9,921 nt of DNA from Clostridiales bacterium UBA1446 (lineage in GTDB: Bacteria; Bacillota; Clostridia; Oscillospirales; Oscillospiraceae): assembly GCA_002329245.1 (NCBI GenBank), contig DCTG01000183.1:14269-24189 (forward strand), given 5' to 3'. The stretch's first letter is position 1, and each line of letters starts with the position of its first letter. A program made the position numbers and the translations under genes. Of the stretch, positions 1 to 6,258 are shown one piece after another. Below the pieces are notes generated by a model. It saw only the letters and a list, made by a program, of their open reading frames with translations, had not been told where the DNA came from and made no database searches.

Positions 1-1
1 G

Positions 2-1480
2 CTCAGCCAGATTGCCAATCAGCCCATTGCGGACAAGACGGCGGTCAACTGCGTAACGCAGAAGCTCTATCGTCCCACTTTGCCCGACGCGATCCTGAAC
101 GGTCACGATGAGTGGTACGGAGAAGGCTTCTGCGGCGGCGGCATCGATCTGGAGTTCACCAAGCATATTTATCCCGAACCGGGCTGCTCCAAGGTGCATA
201 TGTTCTGGCGTTACGGCGGCTGCTTTATGGGCACCATGTTGGATACGAACAAATGGGTCAAGATGTACCAGAGTCCCGAACTGGAGTTCGTTGTGAACCA
301 GGACATCCATTTCCACGGGGAAGCGCGCTTCGCCGACGTCATCCTGCCGGCCTGCACGAACCTGGAACGCTACGACATCGGCGAGCTTTGCAACTCCGGC
401 AACGGCGGCTACCAGTCCCATTCGCAGACCGGCAACAGCTGGCAGATCGTCGTATTTCAGGACAAAGCCATCGAGCCTCTGTGGGAATCCCGCAGCGACT
501 ATTGGATCTTCTCCGAAACCGCAAAGCGCCTTGGCTGGGGCGAGGAATACACCGAAGGGCGCACCGAGCTCGACTGGTGCAAGCGGTTCTGGGAAAAGTC
601 CGACCTTTGCACGAAGATCTCCTGGGAGGAGTTCACGAAGAAGGGCTATTATATAGCCGGCGTACCCGAGAACTGGGAGCGTCACTTCGGATTCCGCTGG
701 TTTGCGGAGGGCTATCCCTGCGATACGCCGAATCACAAGCCGTTCCAGGAAGAGGGCAAGCTCGGCACGTTTACCGGAAAATTCGAATTCGTGTCGGAAA
801 GCCTGCTGTATTGGGCGCCGCACGACGAAACCCGGACGCCGATTTCCACGTATAAACAGAGCTGGGAAGGGCACCACTCGATCAAAGCGCGCAAATATCC
901 CTTCCATCTCATTTCCCCGCATCCGCGTTTCGACTATCATACCCAGCATAACGAATCCACACCGTGGTTCTGGGAGATTCCGGAAAACCGTGAATACAGA
1001 AACGGGAACCCGTATTTAGTCGCCCGCATTCATCCCAAGAAGGCGGCCGAAAAGGGCATCAAAGACGGAGACTTTATGCTGCTATTCAATGAGCGCGGCA
1101 GCGTGCTCTGCGTGGCCCGCGTCACCTACCGTGTGGAAGAGAACACCATCCATGCCTATGGTTCCTCCGGTATTTACAACCCTGTGAATCCCGGCGAGAC
1201 ATCCATGGACATCGGCGGCTGCGTGAATATCCTGACACCCGGTAAGCTAATCGGTTCCATGGTCCCCGGCATGGCGCCCAACTCCACGTTGTTGGATGTC
1301 TGCAAGTATGAAGGCCCCATCCCCGACAGCCAGTGCTTCGAATTCAAGCTGGATGCGGTGGCTTCGGATGCCGAAACCAATGCCGAGACCTGCAAGGAGA
1401 TCATCGAAGGACACGGCTTTGAGAAGATTCAGGAAAAGGTAAGAAAGAGTTATCTGAAAAAGGAGGCTGGCGCAAGATGA
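2..1480 (+). CDS. athL: Pyrogallol hydroxytransferase (transhydroxylase) large molybdopterin subunit, 5'-truncated
   Basis: This is the C-terminal 492 residues of a DMSO-reductase-family molybdopterin oxidoreductase; the frame is open to the left edge, so the start is missing. The family enzyme transfers a hydroxyl group between polyphenols, turning pyrogallol into phloroglucinol in the cytoplasm. From memory the Pelobacter enzyme has about 875 residues, so a little over half is present. The visible part resembles it along its length: the HDEWYGEGFCGG and HMFWRYGG segments, the FADVILPACTNLERYD motif typical of molybdopterin enzymes, SPHPRFDYHTQ, and a C-terminal molybdopterin-binding domain with DGDFMLLFNERGSV and GGCVNILTP. 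The stop overlaps the ATG of the next gene by 4 bases (ATGA), so the two are translationally coupled. That partner has the cysteine pattern and C-terminal domain of the transhydroxylase small subunit, which supports this call over other molybdenum reductases. A related catechol dehydroxylase or another polyphenol as substrate cannot be excluded. Confidence 0.88.
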   Translation, partial: LSQIANQPIADKTAVNCVTQKLYRPTLPDAILNGHDEWYGEGFCGGGIDLEFTKHIYPEPGCSKVHMFWRYGGCFMGTMLDTNKWVKMYQSPELEFVVNQDIHFHGEARFADVILPACTNLERYDIGELCNSGNGGYQSHSQTGNSWQIVVFQDKAIEPLWESRSDYWIFSETAKRLGWGEEYTEGRTELDWCKRFWEKSDLCTKISWEEFTKKGYYIAGVPENWERHFGFRWFAEGYPCDTPNHKPFQEEGKLGTFTGKFEFVSESLLYWAPHDETRTPISTYKQSWEGHHSIKARKYPFHLISPHPRFDYHTQHNESTPWFWEIPENREYRNGNPYLVARIHPKKAAEKGIKDGDFMLLFNERGSVLCVARVTYRVEENTIHAYGSSGIYNPVNPGETSMDIGGCVNILTPGKLIGSMVPGMAPNSTLLDVCKYEGPIPDSQCFEFKLDAVASDAETNAETCKEIIEGHGFEKIQEKVRKSYLKKEAGAR

Positions 1481-2346
1481 GACTGGGAATTGCTGTTGAT
1501 TCCCGTATGTGCATGGCCTGTTACTGCTGCTATACAGCCTGCAAGGACGAGCACTGCGGCTATGATACCGCTCTATCCAAGGCGCAGCCCATGATGGGGC
1601 AGTTTTGGATCGACGTCAGGGAATGGGAACGCGGAAACAACTCGCGGCGCATTAAAACCGCTACGGTTCCGACGCCTTGTTCCCACTGTCAGGATCCCGC
1701 CTGCATGAAGGCCGGTGCCCCCGGCGCCGTTTACAAGCGGCCGGACGGAATTGTTATCATTGACCCGGAGAAGGCGAAAGGCCAGAAGGCGATCGCGGAC
1801 GCCTGCCCGATCGGCGCGGTGTACTGGAATGAGGAGCTTCAGCTCCCCCAGAAATGTACGATGTGCGCCGAGCTGTTGGACGACCCTAATTATTTATCCT
1901 ATCTTGGCGACGAAAAGCTGAAGATGCCCCGCTGCGTGGAAGCCTGCCCCAATCAGGCCCTGATCTTCGGCGATCTGGACGATCCCAACAGCGCGATCAA
2001 TAAAAAGATCGCGGAAAACCGCGTAACCCAGCTGGAAGCCCTCAAGGGACAGGAGACAAATGTTATCCACCTGAACATTCCCACGGTTTTCTTAGCCGGG
2101 ACCGTATATTATCCCAAGGAAGAAGAGGAAGTCGCCATCGGCGCGAAGGTCAAGCTGACCTGCAGGGAAACCGGCGCGACCGTTGAGACGGAGACCAACT
2201 ACTTCGGAGACTGGGAAGTGGAATGGCTCGATAAGGGCAAAAACTACGATATTGTAATCGAGATGAAGGGCTATAAGCCCGTTAAGCTCAGCGCTCTGGC
2301 GGATATTGACCGCTATGTGGGCGAAGTGTATCTCGAAAAAGCCTGA
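1477..2346 (+). CDS. bthL: Pyrogallol hydroxytransferase small iron-sulfur subunit
   Basis: This 289-residue electron-transfer subunit partners the molybdenum subunit just upstream. The ferredoxin-like part (about residues 1-190) has cysteines at 12, 15, 18 and 22, then 68, 71 and 76, then 110, 127, 130, 153 and 157. The second motif lacks its fourth cysteine (GAPGAVY follows), leaving 12 ligands, enough for three [4Fe-4S] clusters. DmsB/NrfC-type subunits usually have 16 ligands for four. Three clusters is the known arrangement of the transhydroxylase beta subunit (about 275 residues). The last 90 or so residues, from VFLAGTVYYP, form a beta-rich, transthyretin/CNA-B-like domain with TNYFGDWEVEWLDKGKNYDI, also a hallmark of this subunit. 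The ATG overlaps the upstream stop, and AAAGGAGG lies about 11 bases before it. No Tat or Sec signal is visible, which fits a cytoplasmic enzyme. Confidence 0.88.
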   Translation: MRLGIAVDSRMCMACYCCYTACKDEHCGYDTALSKAQPMMGQFWIDVREWERGNNSRRIKTATVPTPCSHCQDPACMKAGAPGAVYKRPDGIVIIDPEKAKGQKAIADACPIGAVYWNEELQLPQKCTMCAELLDDPNYLSYLGDEKLKMPRCVEACPNQALIFGDLDDPNSAINKKIAENRVTQLEALKGQETNVIHLNIPTVFLAGTVYYPKEEEEVAIGAKVKLTCRETGATVETETNYFGDWEVEWLDKGKNYDIVIEMKGYKPVKLSALADIDRYVGEVYLEKA

Positions 2347-2362
2347 GTTCCAAAAAGTATCG

Positions 2363-2412
2363 GGCAAAGGGGTGTCCTGATAGGGGCGCCCCTTTGCCTT
2401 GTTAATGATTTA
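2363..2412 (+). terminator. Intrinsic terminator of the transhydroxylase operon
   Basis: A near-continuous 15-pair stem (2363-2377 with 2384-2398) has a 6-base loop. Its outer ten pairs, GGCAAAGGGG with CCCCTTTGCC, are perfect. It begins 17 bases after the iron-sulfur subunit stop and is followed by TTGTTAATGATTT, a T-rich but interrupted tail. The stem is strong and the tail mediocre. It separates the transhydroxylase genes from the promoter of the CoA-transferase operon. Confidence 0.75.
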
Positions 2413-2459
2413 GACCGGATCCGTACGTGTCTATCGCGGGAATTAATGGGCTAATTTTC

Positions 2460-2488
2460 TTGACAAAAGCAGAGGAATCTAATATGAT
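2460..2488 (+). promoter_or_regulatory. Sigma-A promoter of the CoA-transferase operon
   Basis: A perfect -35 box TTGACA (2460-2465) and -10 box TATGAT (2483-2488) are separated by exactly 17 bases. Transcription would begin near 2495, leaving a leader of about 50 bases before the ribosome binding site AAAGGAGAGG (2528-2537). A 6-base inverted repeat, AGAGGA (2471-2476) and TCCTCT (2503-2508), brackets the -10 box and could be an operator, but it is short. Confidence 0.85.
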
Positions 2489-2543
2489 TATGCAGTCAAC
2501 TATCCTCTATTATTCTATATGATGGCGAAAGGAGAGGTTTCCC

Positions 2544-3200
2544 ATAGCTAAATCAAAGGTCGTGTCTCTGGAAGAGGCCCTGAAAAAGATTCATGATGGA
2601 CAAACCATCATGGTGGGAGGATTTCTGAACGTCGGCTCTCCCAATAAGCTTTGCCGCGCTTTGGTGGATGCCGGTATCAAGGATATCCATATGATCACAA
2701 ACGACGGCGCGTTCGAAACGAAAGACGGCCCCGGCACCCTGATCTGCGAGCATCGGGTCAGAGAACTGACTGCGTCCCACGTGGGAACAAACCCGCAGGT
2801 TGCCGCTCAGATGCACAGCGGCGAATTGAAGGTCAATCTTGTTCCGCAGGGAACCTTGGCGGAGCGGATTCGCTGCGCCGGTTCCGGTCTCGGCGGCGTA
2901 TTAACGCCGACTGGCGTCGGTACGGTTGTGGAAGAAGGCAAGCAGGTCATGGAAGTGAATGGCAAGAAGTATTTGCTTGAGCTGCCGCTGCACGCCGAAA
3001 TCGCGCTCGTAAAGGCCAAGAAGGCTGACACCTTCGGCAATCTTGTCTATCACAGGGCTGCCCGCAATTTCAATCCCCTCATGGCTATGGCCGCTGATTT
3101 TGTCATTGTTGAGGCGGAGGAGATTGTTGAATTCGGGGAGATCGACCCCGATGAGGTTATCACCCCGGGCGTTTGCGTAGACATGGTTGTGAAACTGTAA
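2544..3200 (+). CDS. ctfA: 3-oxoacid (acetoacetate/butyrate) CoA-transferase, subunit A; probable ATA start
   Basis: This is the alpha subunit of a class I CoA-transferase (CtfA/AtoD/ScoA type), which with subunit B moves CoA between acetoacetate and acetate, butyrate or another acyl-CoA. The family signature is complete: D-G-x2-three hydrophobics-GGF-x3-G-x-P, seen as DGQTIMVGGFLNVGSP near residues 18-33. SPQGTLVERIR-like (VPQGTLAERIRCAGSGLGGVLTPTG) and NFNPLMAMAA segments follow. The first canonical start in frame is GTG at 2562, but only the AAAGG just 2 bases away could serve it. ATA at 2544 lies 6 bases after AAAGGAGAGG and adds MAKSKV, giving 218 residues, the usual family length and N-terminus. 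I therefore place the start at ATA; GTG 2562 is the conservative alternative. A stop at 2520-2522 bars any longer start. Subunit B follows after 12 bases. Confidence 0.9.
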   Translation: MAKSKVVSLEEALKKIHDGQTIMVGGFLNVGSPNKLCRALVDAGIKDIHMITNDGAFETKDGPGTLICEHRVRELTASHVGTNPQVAAQMHSGELKVNLVPQGTLAERIRCAGSGLGGVLTPTGVGTVVEEGKQVMEVNGKKYLLELPLHAEIALVKAKKADTFGNLVYHRAARNFNPLMAMAADFVIVEAEEIVEFGEIDPDEVITPGVCVDMVVKL

Positions 3201-3212
3201 GGAGGTAACGAG

Positions 3213-3863
3213 ATGAACGGCAGAGAACTGATTGCGACCAGAGCCGCACGGTTTTTCAAGGATGGCGACCTCGTAAATCTGGGGATCGGCATGCCCACAA
3301 TGTGTGCCAACTTTCTCCCGGAGGGAGTTCATATTATCCTGCATTCCGAGAACGGATTCATTGGCATCGGTCCTACTCCTTCGCCGGAGGACTGGGATAA
3401 GGATGTCGTAAATGCGGGCGGCCAGCCGGCTTCCATTGTTCCCGGCGGGTGCTGCTTCGATTCCGCCATGTCCTTTGGTTTGACCCGCGGCGGACATGTG
3501 GACGCCACGGTTTTGGGCGCCTTGGAAGTGGACCAGGAAGGGAATTTGGCCAACTGGATTATTCCCGGTAAAATGGTGCCCGGCATGGGCGGAGGCATGG
3601 ACTTGGTCGCCGGCGCCAATCTTGTGGTGGTCGCGATGGAACACTGCAATAAGACCGGAGCGCCTAAGATTCTGAAAAAGTGTACCCTGCCTCTGACCGC
3701 GGCCGGCGAGGTGGACTATGTTGTCACCGAGCTGTGCGTTCTCCACAAGACGGACAAGGGACTGGTATTGGAAGAACTGGCTCCCGGCGTAACGGTGGAA
3801 GAAGTTCTTTCCAAGACGGACGCAGACCTGATTATTCCCGAGAAAATCGGCTGCATGCTGTAA
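3213..3863 (+). CDS. ctfB: 3-oxoacid (acetoacetate/butyrate) CoA-transferase, subunit B
   Basis: This is the 216-residue catalytic beta subunit of the CoA-transferase. The signature LHSENGFIG is intact and contains the glutamate that forms the glutamyl-CoA thioester intermediate (Glu46 here). GIGMPTMCANFLP near residues 24-36 and the glycine-rich GKMVPGMGGGMDLVAGA near 125-140 are also typical. The ATG is preceded by AAGGAGG at good spacing, starting at the stop codon of subunit A, so the pair forms one operon. Next to a pyrogallol transhydroxylase, a likely role is activating acetoacetate made by ring cleavage of phloroglucinol, feeding acetyl-CoA or butyrate formation. That role is inferred from context. 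The family also includes acetate/butyrate and 3-oxoadipate enzymes, so the exact acyl specificity cannot be read from sequence. Confidence 0.92.
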   Translation: MNGRELIATRAARFFKDGDLVNLGIGMPTMCANFLPEGVHIILHSENGFIGIGPTPSPEDWDKDVVNAGGQPASIVPGGCCFDSAMSFGLTRGGHVDATVLGALEVDQEGNLANWIIPGKMVPGMGGGMDLVAGANLVVVAMEHCNKTGAPKILKKCTLPLTAAGEVDYVVTELCVLHKTDKGLVLEELAPGVTVEEVLSKTDADLIIPEKIGCML

Positions 3864-3893
3864 GTAACTTCCTCTCATATGCCATGAAAAAAG

Positions 3894-3938
3894 ACACCCG
3901 CGGCCGGAGAATTCCGGCTGCGGGTGTGGTGTTTTTGT
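3894..3938. terminator. Bidirectional terminator between ctfB and coaW
   Basis: A 14-pair stem (3894-3907 with 3914-3927, one G-T pair) has the loop AGAATT. On the plus side it is followed by GGTGTTTTTG. On the minus side the run GAAAAAAG before the stem reads as a T tract. It lies in the gap between two convergent stop codons (3863 and 3939) and would end transcription from both sides. Confidence 0.85.
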
Positions 3939-4763
3939 TCAGCAGAAGAAGTGGAGCGCGGCGCCCAGTGCCGTGGCGAACACAGCGTCCTTTGGAATCT
4001 GGAACGAAATGTTGTGGAGTTCGGAGAGGGTATGAAAAATCGGAACGGCTTGCGGGATCTCAGTCAGCGATCCGGTCAGCACGACGTCCCGGGTCGTATC
4101 ATTGCGGCAGGCGAACACCGCCATCATCCCGACCGTTTGAAATACCATGTTAAGTACGCCTAAAGCGGTATCCTCCTCCGTTGCGCTGTCCGCCCAATGA
4201 CCAAAATTGGCGGCGGTCACATCGGCGGGAAGCGTGGAGATGGCGCCCTGGAAGATGTCCTTTACCATGAGATCCACCTGAGACAGGTTTCCGCGCTCGG
4301 CTAATTTCGTAATGGTATCAAAATGCTGGGCGCAGGTCAGACGGCTGCAAAGGCCCATAATGGTGCCGCCGCCCACTCCGCTTCCGCCGATATGCGAAAA
4401 ACCGTTGATGAGGGAGGAACGGATAAAAGCGGTGCCCGTTCCCATGCTGACGACAAGCGCCTCGCTCAATCCGGAAAGAGAAAGCCCTCCGCGGCCGATT
4501 GCGGTGAATTCTTCAACCGTATTTGTGGGGATACTGTACATAGGTCCCCGTATGAAAGAAGCCCCTACGCCGGTTAAAGTGATGCGGGAAATCGAGCTGA
4601 GCGGGATGTTATTTTCCGTTAGAAAGGAACCGAGCGCGCCGAACGCAGAAGCCGTCGGGCTGGAAGCTTTGATCTGAAGCGTGCCGAGTTGATTGCCGTC
4701 GGTATCCAGACCGACCAGCTTGGTGGTGGAACCGCCGATGTCAATTCCTAATATAATCCCCAT
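3939..4763 (-). CDS. coaW: Type II pantothenate kinase
   Basis: This 274-residue kinase phosphorylates pantothenate with ATP, the first step of coenzyme A synthesis, in the cytoplasm. It has the actin-like ATPase fold of the eukaryote-type (type II) kinases. Visible motifs are the N-terminal phosphate loop GIDIGGSTTKLVG (residues 6-18), an acidic VEEFTAIGRGG segment (83-93) where the catalytic glutamate is expected, MGTGTAF (107-113), and GGSGVGGGTIMGL (126-138), matching the GGTGIGGG-type motif of CoaW. Length agrees with the staphylococcal enzyme (about 267 residues). ATG 4763 follows GGAGTGG on the minus strand. A consensus promoter precedes it, and it is divergent from deoC. A CoA-synthesis gene beside a CoA-transferase operon is suggestive, but the two are convergently transcribed and not an operon. 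Confidence 0.87.
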   Translation of the reverse strand: MGIILGIDIGGSTTKLVGLDTDGNQLGTLQIKASSPTASAFGALGSFLTENNIPLSSISRITLTGVGASFIRGPMYSIPTNTVEEFTAIGRGGLSLSGLSEALVVSMGTGTAFIRSSLINGFSHIGGSGVGGGTIMGLCSRLTCAQHFDTITKLAERGNLSQVDLMVKDIFQGAISTLPADVTAANFGHWADSATEEDTALGVLNMVFQTVGMMAVFACRNDTTRDVVLTGSLTEIPQAVPIFHTLSELHNISFQIPKDAVFATALGAALHFFC

Positions 4764-4790
4764 GAAAAAACCACTCCATGCCGATTCCGG

Positions 4791-4802
4791 ATATACGTAT
4801 AT
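4791..4802. promoter_or_regulatory. Palindrome at the coaW transcription start
   Basis: The 12-base perfect palindrome ATATACGTATAT sits just downstream of the coaW -10 box, at about +1 to +12 of its transcript and in the coaW-deoC divergent gap. The position suits a repressor operator. The A+T-rich sequence could also be a chance palindrome. Confidence 0.3.
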
Positions 4803-4808
4803 TGTGAT

Positions 4809-4837
4809 ATCATAAAGGAGAAACGGCTGTTTGTCAA
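4809..4837 (-). promoter_or_regulatory. Sigma-A promoter of coaW
   Basis: On the minus strand TTGACA (4832-4837) and TATGAT (4809-4814) are separated by exactly 17 bases, the same two hexamers as the ctfAB promoter. Transcription would start near 4802, about 40 bases before the ATG. Confidence 0.85.
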
Positions 4838-4928
4838 TATTTGCAGCTTAAATACGCGGCATTCGTTTCTTTCTTCGCGCACCTGTAACATACAAATAAA
4901 AAATCGATTCGAGAGAGGGCGGCAGACA

Positions 4929-5594
4929 TTGGATACGGGAGAAATTTTAAGCCATATCGATCATACCCTGCTGACACAGACCGCGACATGGGAAGAAATC
5001 CGGCGTCTTTGCGAGGAAGGGATACAGTATAAAACGGCCTGCGTCTGTATTCCCCCTTCCTATGTAGAGCGGGCGGCGCTTTACACCGGAGGCAGGATAA
5101 CCGTATGCACCGTGATAGGGTTTCCGAACGGCTACAGCACAACCGAAGTCAAGTGCTTTGAAGCAAGCCAGGCCGTCCGGAAGGGCGCAGGAGAGATCGA
5201 CATGGTGATCAATCTCGGCATGGTAAAGGAAAAAGCGTTTTCAGAAATTGAGGCCGAAATCCGGTCGATCCGTTCCTCCTGCGCGGGGAAAATACTGAAG
5301 GTGATTGTGGAGACCTGTTTGCTGACGGAGGCGGAAAAGATAGAACTATGTAAGGTTGTATCCCGGTCGGGCGCGGATTATATCAAGACCTCGACGGGGT
5401 TTTCCACCGCGGGCGCGACCAGGGAGGATGTCGCCCTGTTTGCCGCATATCTTGCTCCTTCCGTAAAAATCAAAGCAGCCGGCGGGATCCGAACCCTTCG
5501 GGATGCGGAAGATTTCATCCGGTTTGGAGCCGCTCGTCTGGGCAGCAGCTCCCTCGTAAAACAGATGGAGGCGGAAGCGAAAAGAACCGATTAA
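4929..5594 (+). CDS. deoC: Deoxyribose-phosphate aldolase
   Basis: This 221-residue cytoplasmic class I aldolase splits 2-deoxyribose 5-phosphate into glyceraldehyde 3-phosphate and acetaldehyde in deoxynucleoside catabolism. The catalytic set is complete: the Schiff-base lysine Lys153 in YIKTSTGF, Asp91 in EIDMVINLG, Lys182 in KAAGGIRT, and the N-terminal IDHTLL. Length is normal for the short bacterial form. The start is TTG at 4929 with GAGAGAGGG (4911-4919) about 10 bases upstream; no better in-frame start is visible. It stands alone and divergent from coaW, with no other deoxynucleoside genes nearby. I could not find a convincing promoter for it in the 165-base divergent region, nor a clear terminator after it. 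Confidence 0.93.
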   Translation: MDTGEILSHIDHTLLTQTATWEEIRRLCEEGIQYKTACVCIPPSYVERAALYTGGRITVCTVIGFPNGYSTTEVKCFEASQAVRKGAGEIDMVINLGMVKEKAFSEIEAEIRSIRSSCAGKILKVIVETCLLTEAEKIELCKVVSRSGADYIKTSTGFSTAGATREDVALFAAYLAPSVKIKAAGGIRTLRDAEDFIRFGAARLGSSSLVKQMEAEAKRTD

Positions 5595-5747
5595 GAATCT
5601 TTGCATAAAAAATCCCTCCTTGGCCTCACCCTGCTTCCCATCCTCTGTTTTGCACTGACGTCCAATTACTTCCATAAACATATGGTAATAAGTTGTGTCG
5701 AAATAACAATTTGCAATCGCGTTCGGGAATAAACCCGGGAAAAGCGG
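5595..5747. other. Intergenic region between deoC and the DUF378 gene
   Basis: These roughly 150 bases separate the convergent deoC and DUF378 genes. I see no supported gene in them. The only strong structure is the terminator hairpin at the right end, which serves the minus-strand gene. Confidence 0.5.
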
Positions 5748-5771
5748 CGGGCGCAGCATACGCTGCGCCCG
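5740..5771 (-). terminator. Terminator of the DUF378 gene
   Basis: A perfect 10-pair stem (5748-5757 with 5762-5771) closes on the loop ATAC. Read on the minus strand it is followed by CCGCTTTTCCC, a short T run. It lies about 20 bases past the DUF378 stop. On the plus strand no T run follows, so it would serve the minus-strand gene only. Confidence 0.6.
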
Positions 5772-5793
5772 ATTACTAGTTGGCGTTTGCGGA

Positions 5794-6006
5794 TTACGCT
5801 TCATTATCAACCGGATCCCGCTCCCGGAAAAGGAGGGAAATGCACCAGAGTGCGGCAAGGCCGACGAGAGTATAAATTACCCGGCTTACGGAGCTGGTTT
5901 GACCGCCGAACGCAAAAGCCACAAAGTCAAATCTGAAGATTCCGATGCTGCCCCAGTTGAGTCCCCCGATAATCGCGAGAATTAGCGCAATTCTGTCCAT
6001 AATCAT
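5794..6006 (-). CDS. DUF378 (YuzA family) small membrane protein
   Basis: This 70-residue protein has two predicted membrane segments, about residues 5-24 and 41-60. It carries the family hallmark IGGLNWGSIGIFRFDFVAFAFG, with SSVSRVIYTLVGLAAL in the second half. The function of the family is unknown; members are small inner-membrane proteins common in Gram-positive bacteria. GGAGG (6014-6018) lies 7 bases before the ATG at 6004-6006, which favours that start over the second ATG two codons on. A hairpin terminator follows. I saw no clear promoter in the 250 bases upstream. Confidence 0.88.
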   Translation of the reverse strand: MIMDRIALILAIIGGLNWGSIGIFRFDFVAFAFGGQTSSVSRVIYTLVGLAALWCISLLFRERDPVDNEA

Positions 6007-6258
6007 TGGTTTTCCTCCGTTGCGGCTGAAGATAGGACGATAACACGACCGTTGCTTGACGTGCCCGAACCTGCGATACGGCGTGAAAGGAACAGATTCG
6101 TCGCATGCCGTTTCTCAGGCGCGGGAAAAAGTAGAACTTGCCGCTCGGGTTTATTTTCTCCGCTTCTTCCTGCATTATTCATAAACGAAAACGGCTAAAG
6201 GTTCGGAGCGGAAAAATATCTTTACCGAACTTTTTGCCTGTTATGCTGTTTCAGAAAA
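6007..6258. other. Intergenic region between DUF378 and the 90-residue protein gene
   Basis: I see no supported gene in these 250 bases. A minus-strand frame can be opened at 6175 but has no ribosome binding site and runs into the DUF378 gene in another frame. An imperfect 10-pair repeat, AAAGGTTCGG with CCGAACTTTT (about 6197-6234), has an 18-base loop and could be a weak terminator. Confidence 0.4.

Noticed and set aside
2901..3878. A 325-codon minus-strand open frame opposite ctfAB
   Set aside because: It is long only because it mirrors the codon pattern of two well-supported plus-strand genes; it has no promoter or recognisable domain.
5346..5605. A minus-strand frame from ATG 5605 with a good AAGGAGG before it
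   Set aside because: It runs almost entirely antisense to deoC and its sequence has no domain-like features; the ribosome-binding match is probably chance.
6007..6175. Minus-strand frame upstream of the DUF378 gene
   Set aside because: It has no ribosome binding site, its composition looks random, and it overlaps DUF378 in another frame.
6197..6236. Imperfect inverted repeat with an 18-base loop
   Set aside because: The loop is too large and the T run short for a confident terminator; noted only within the intergenic entry.
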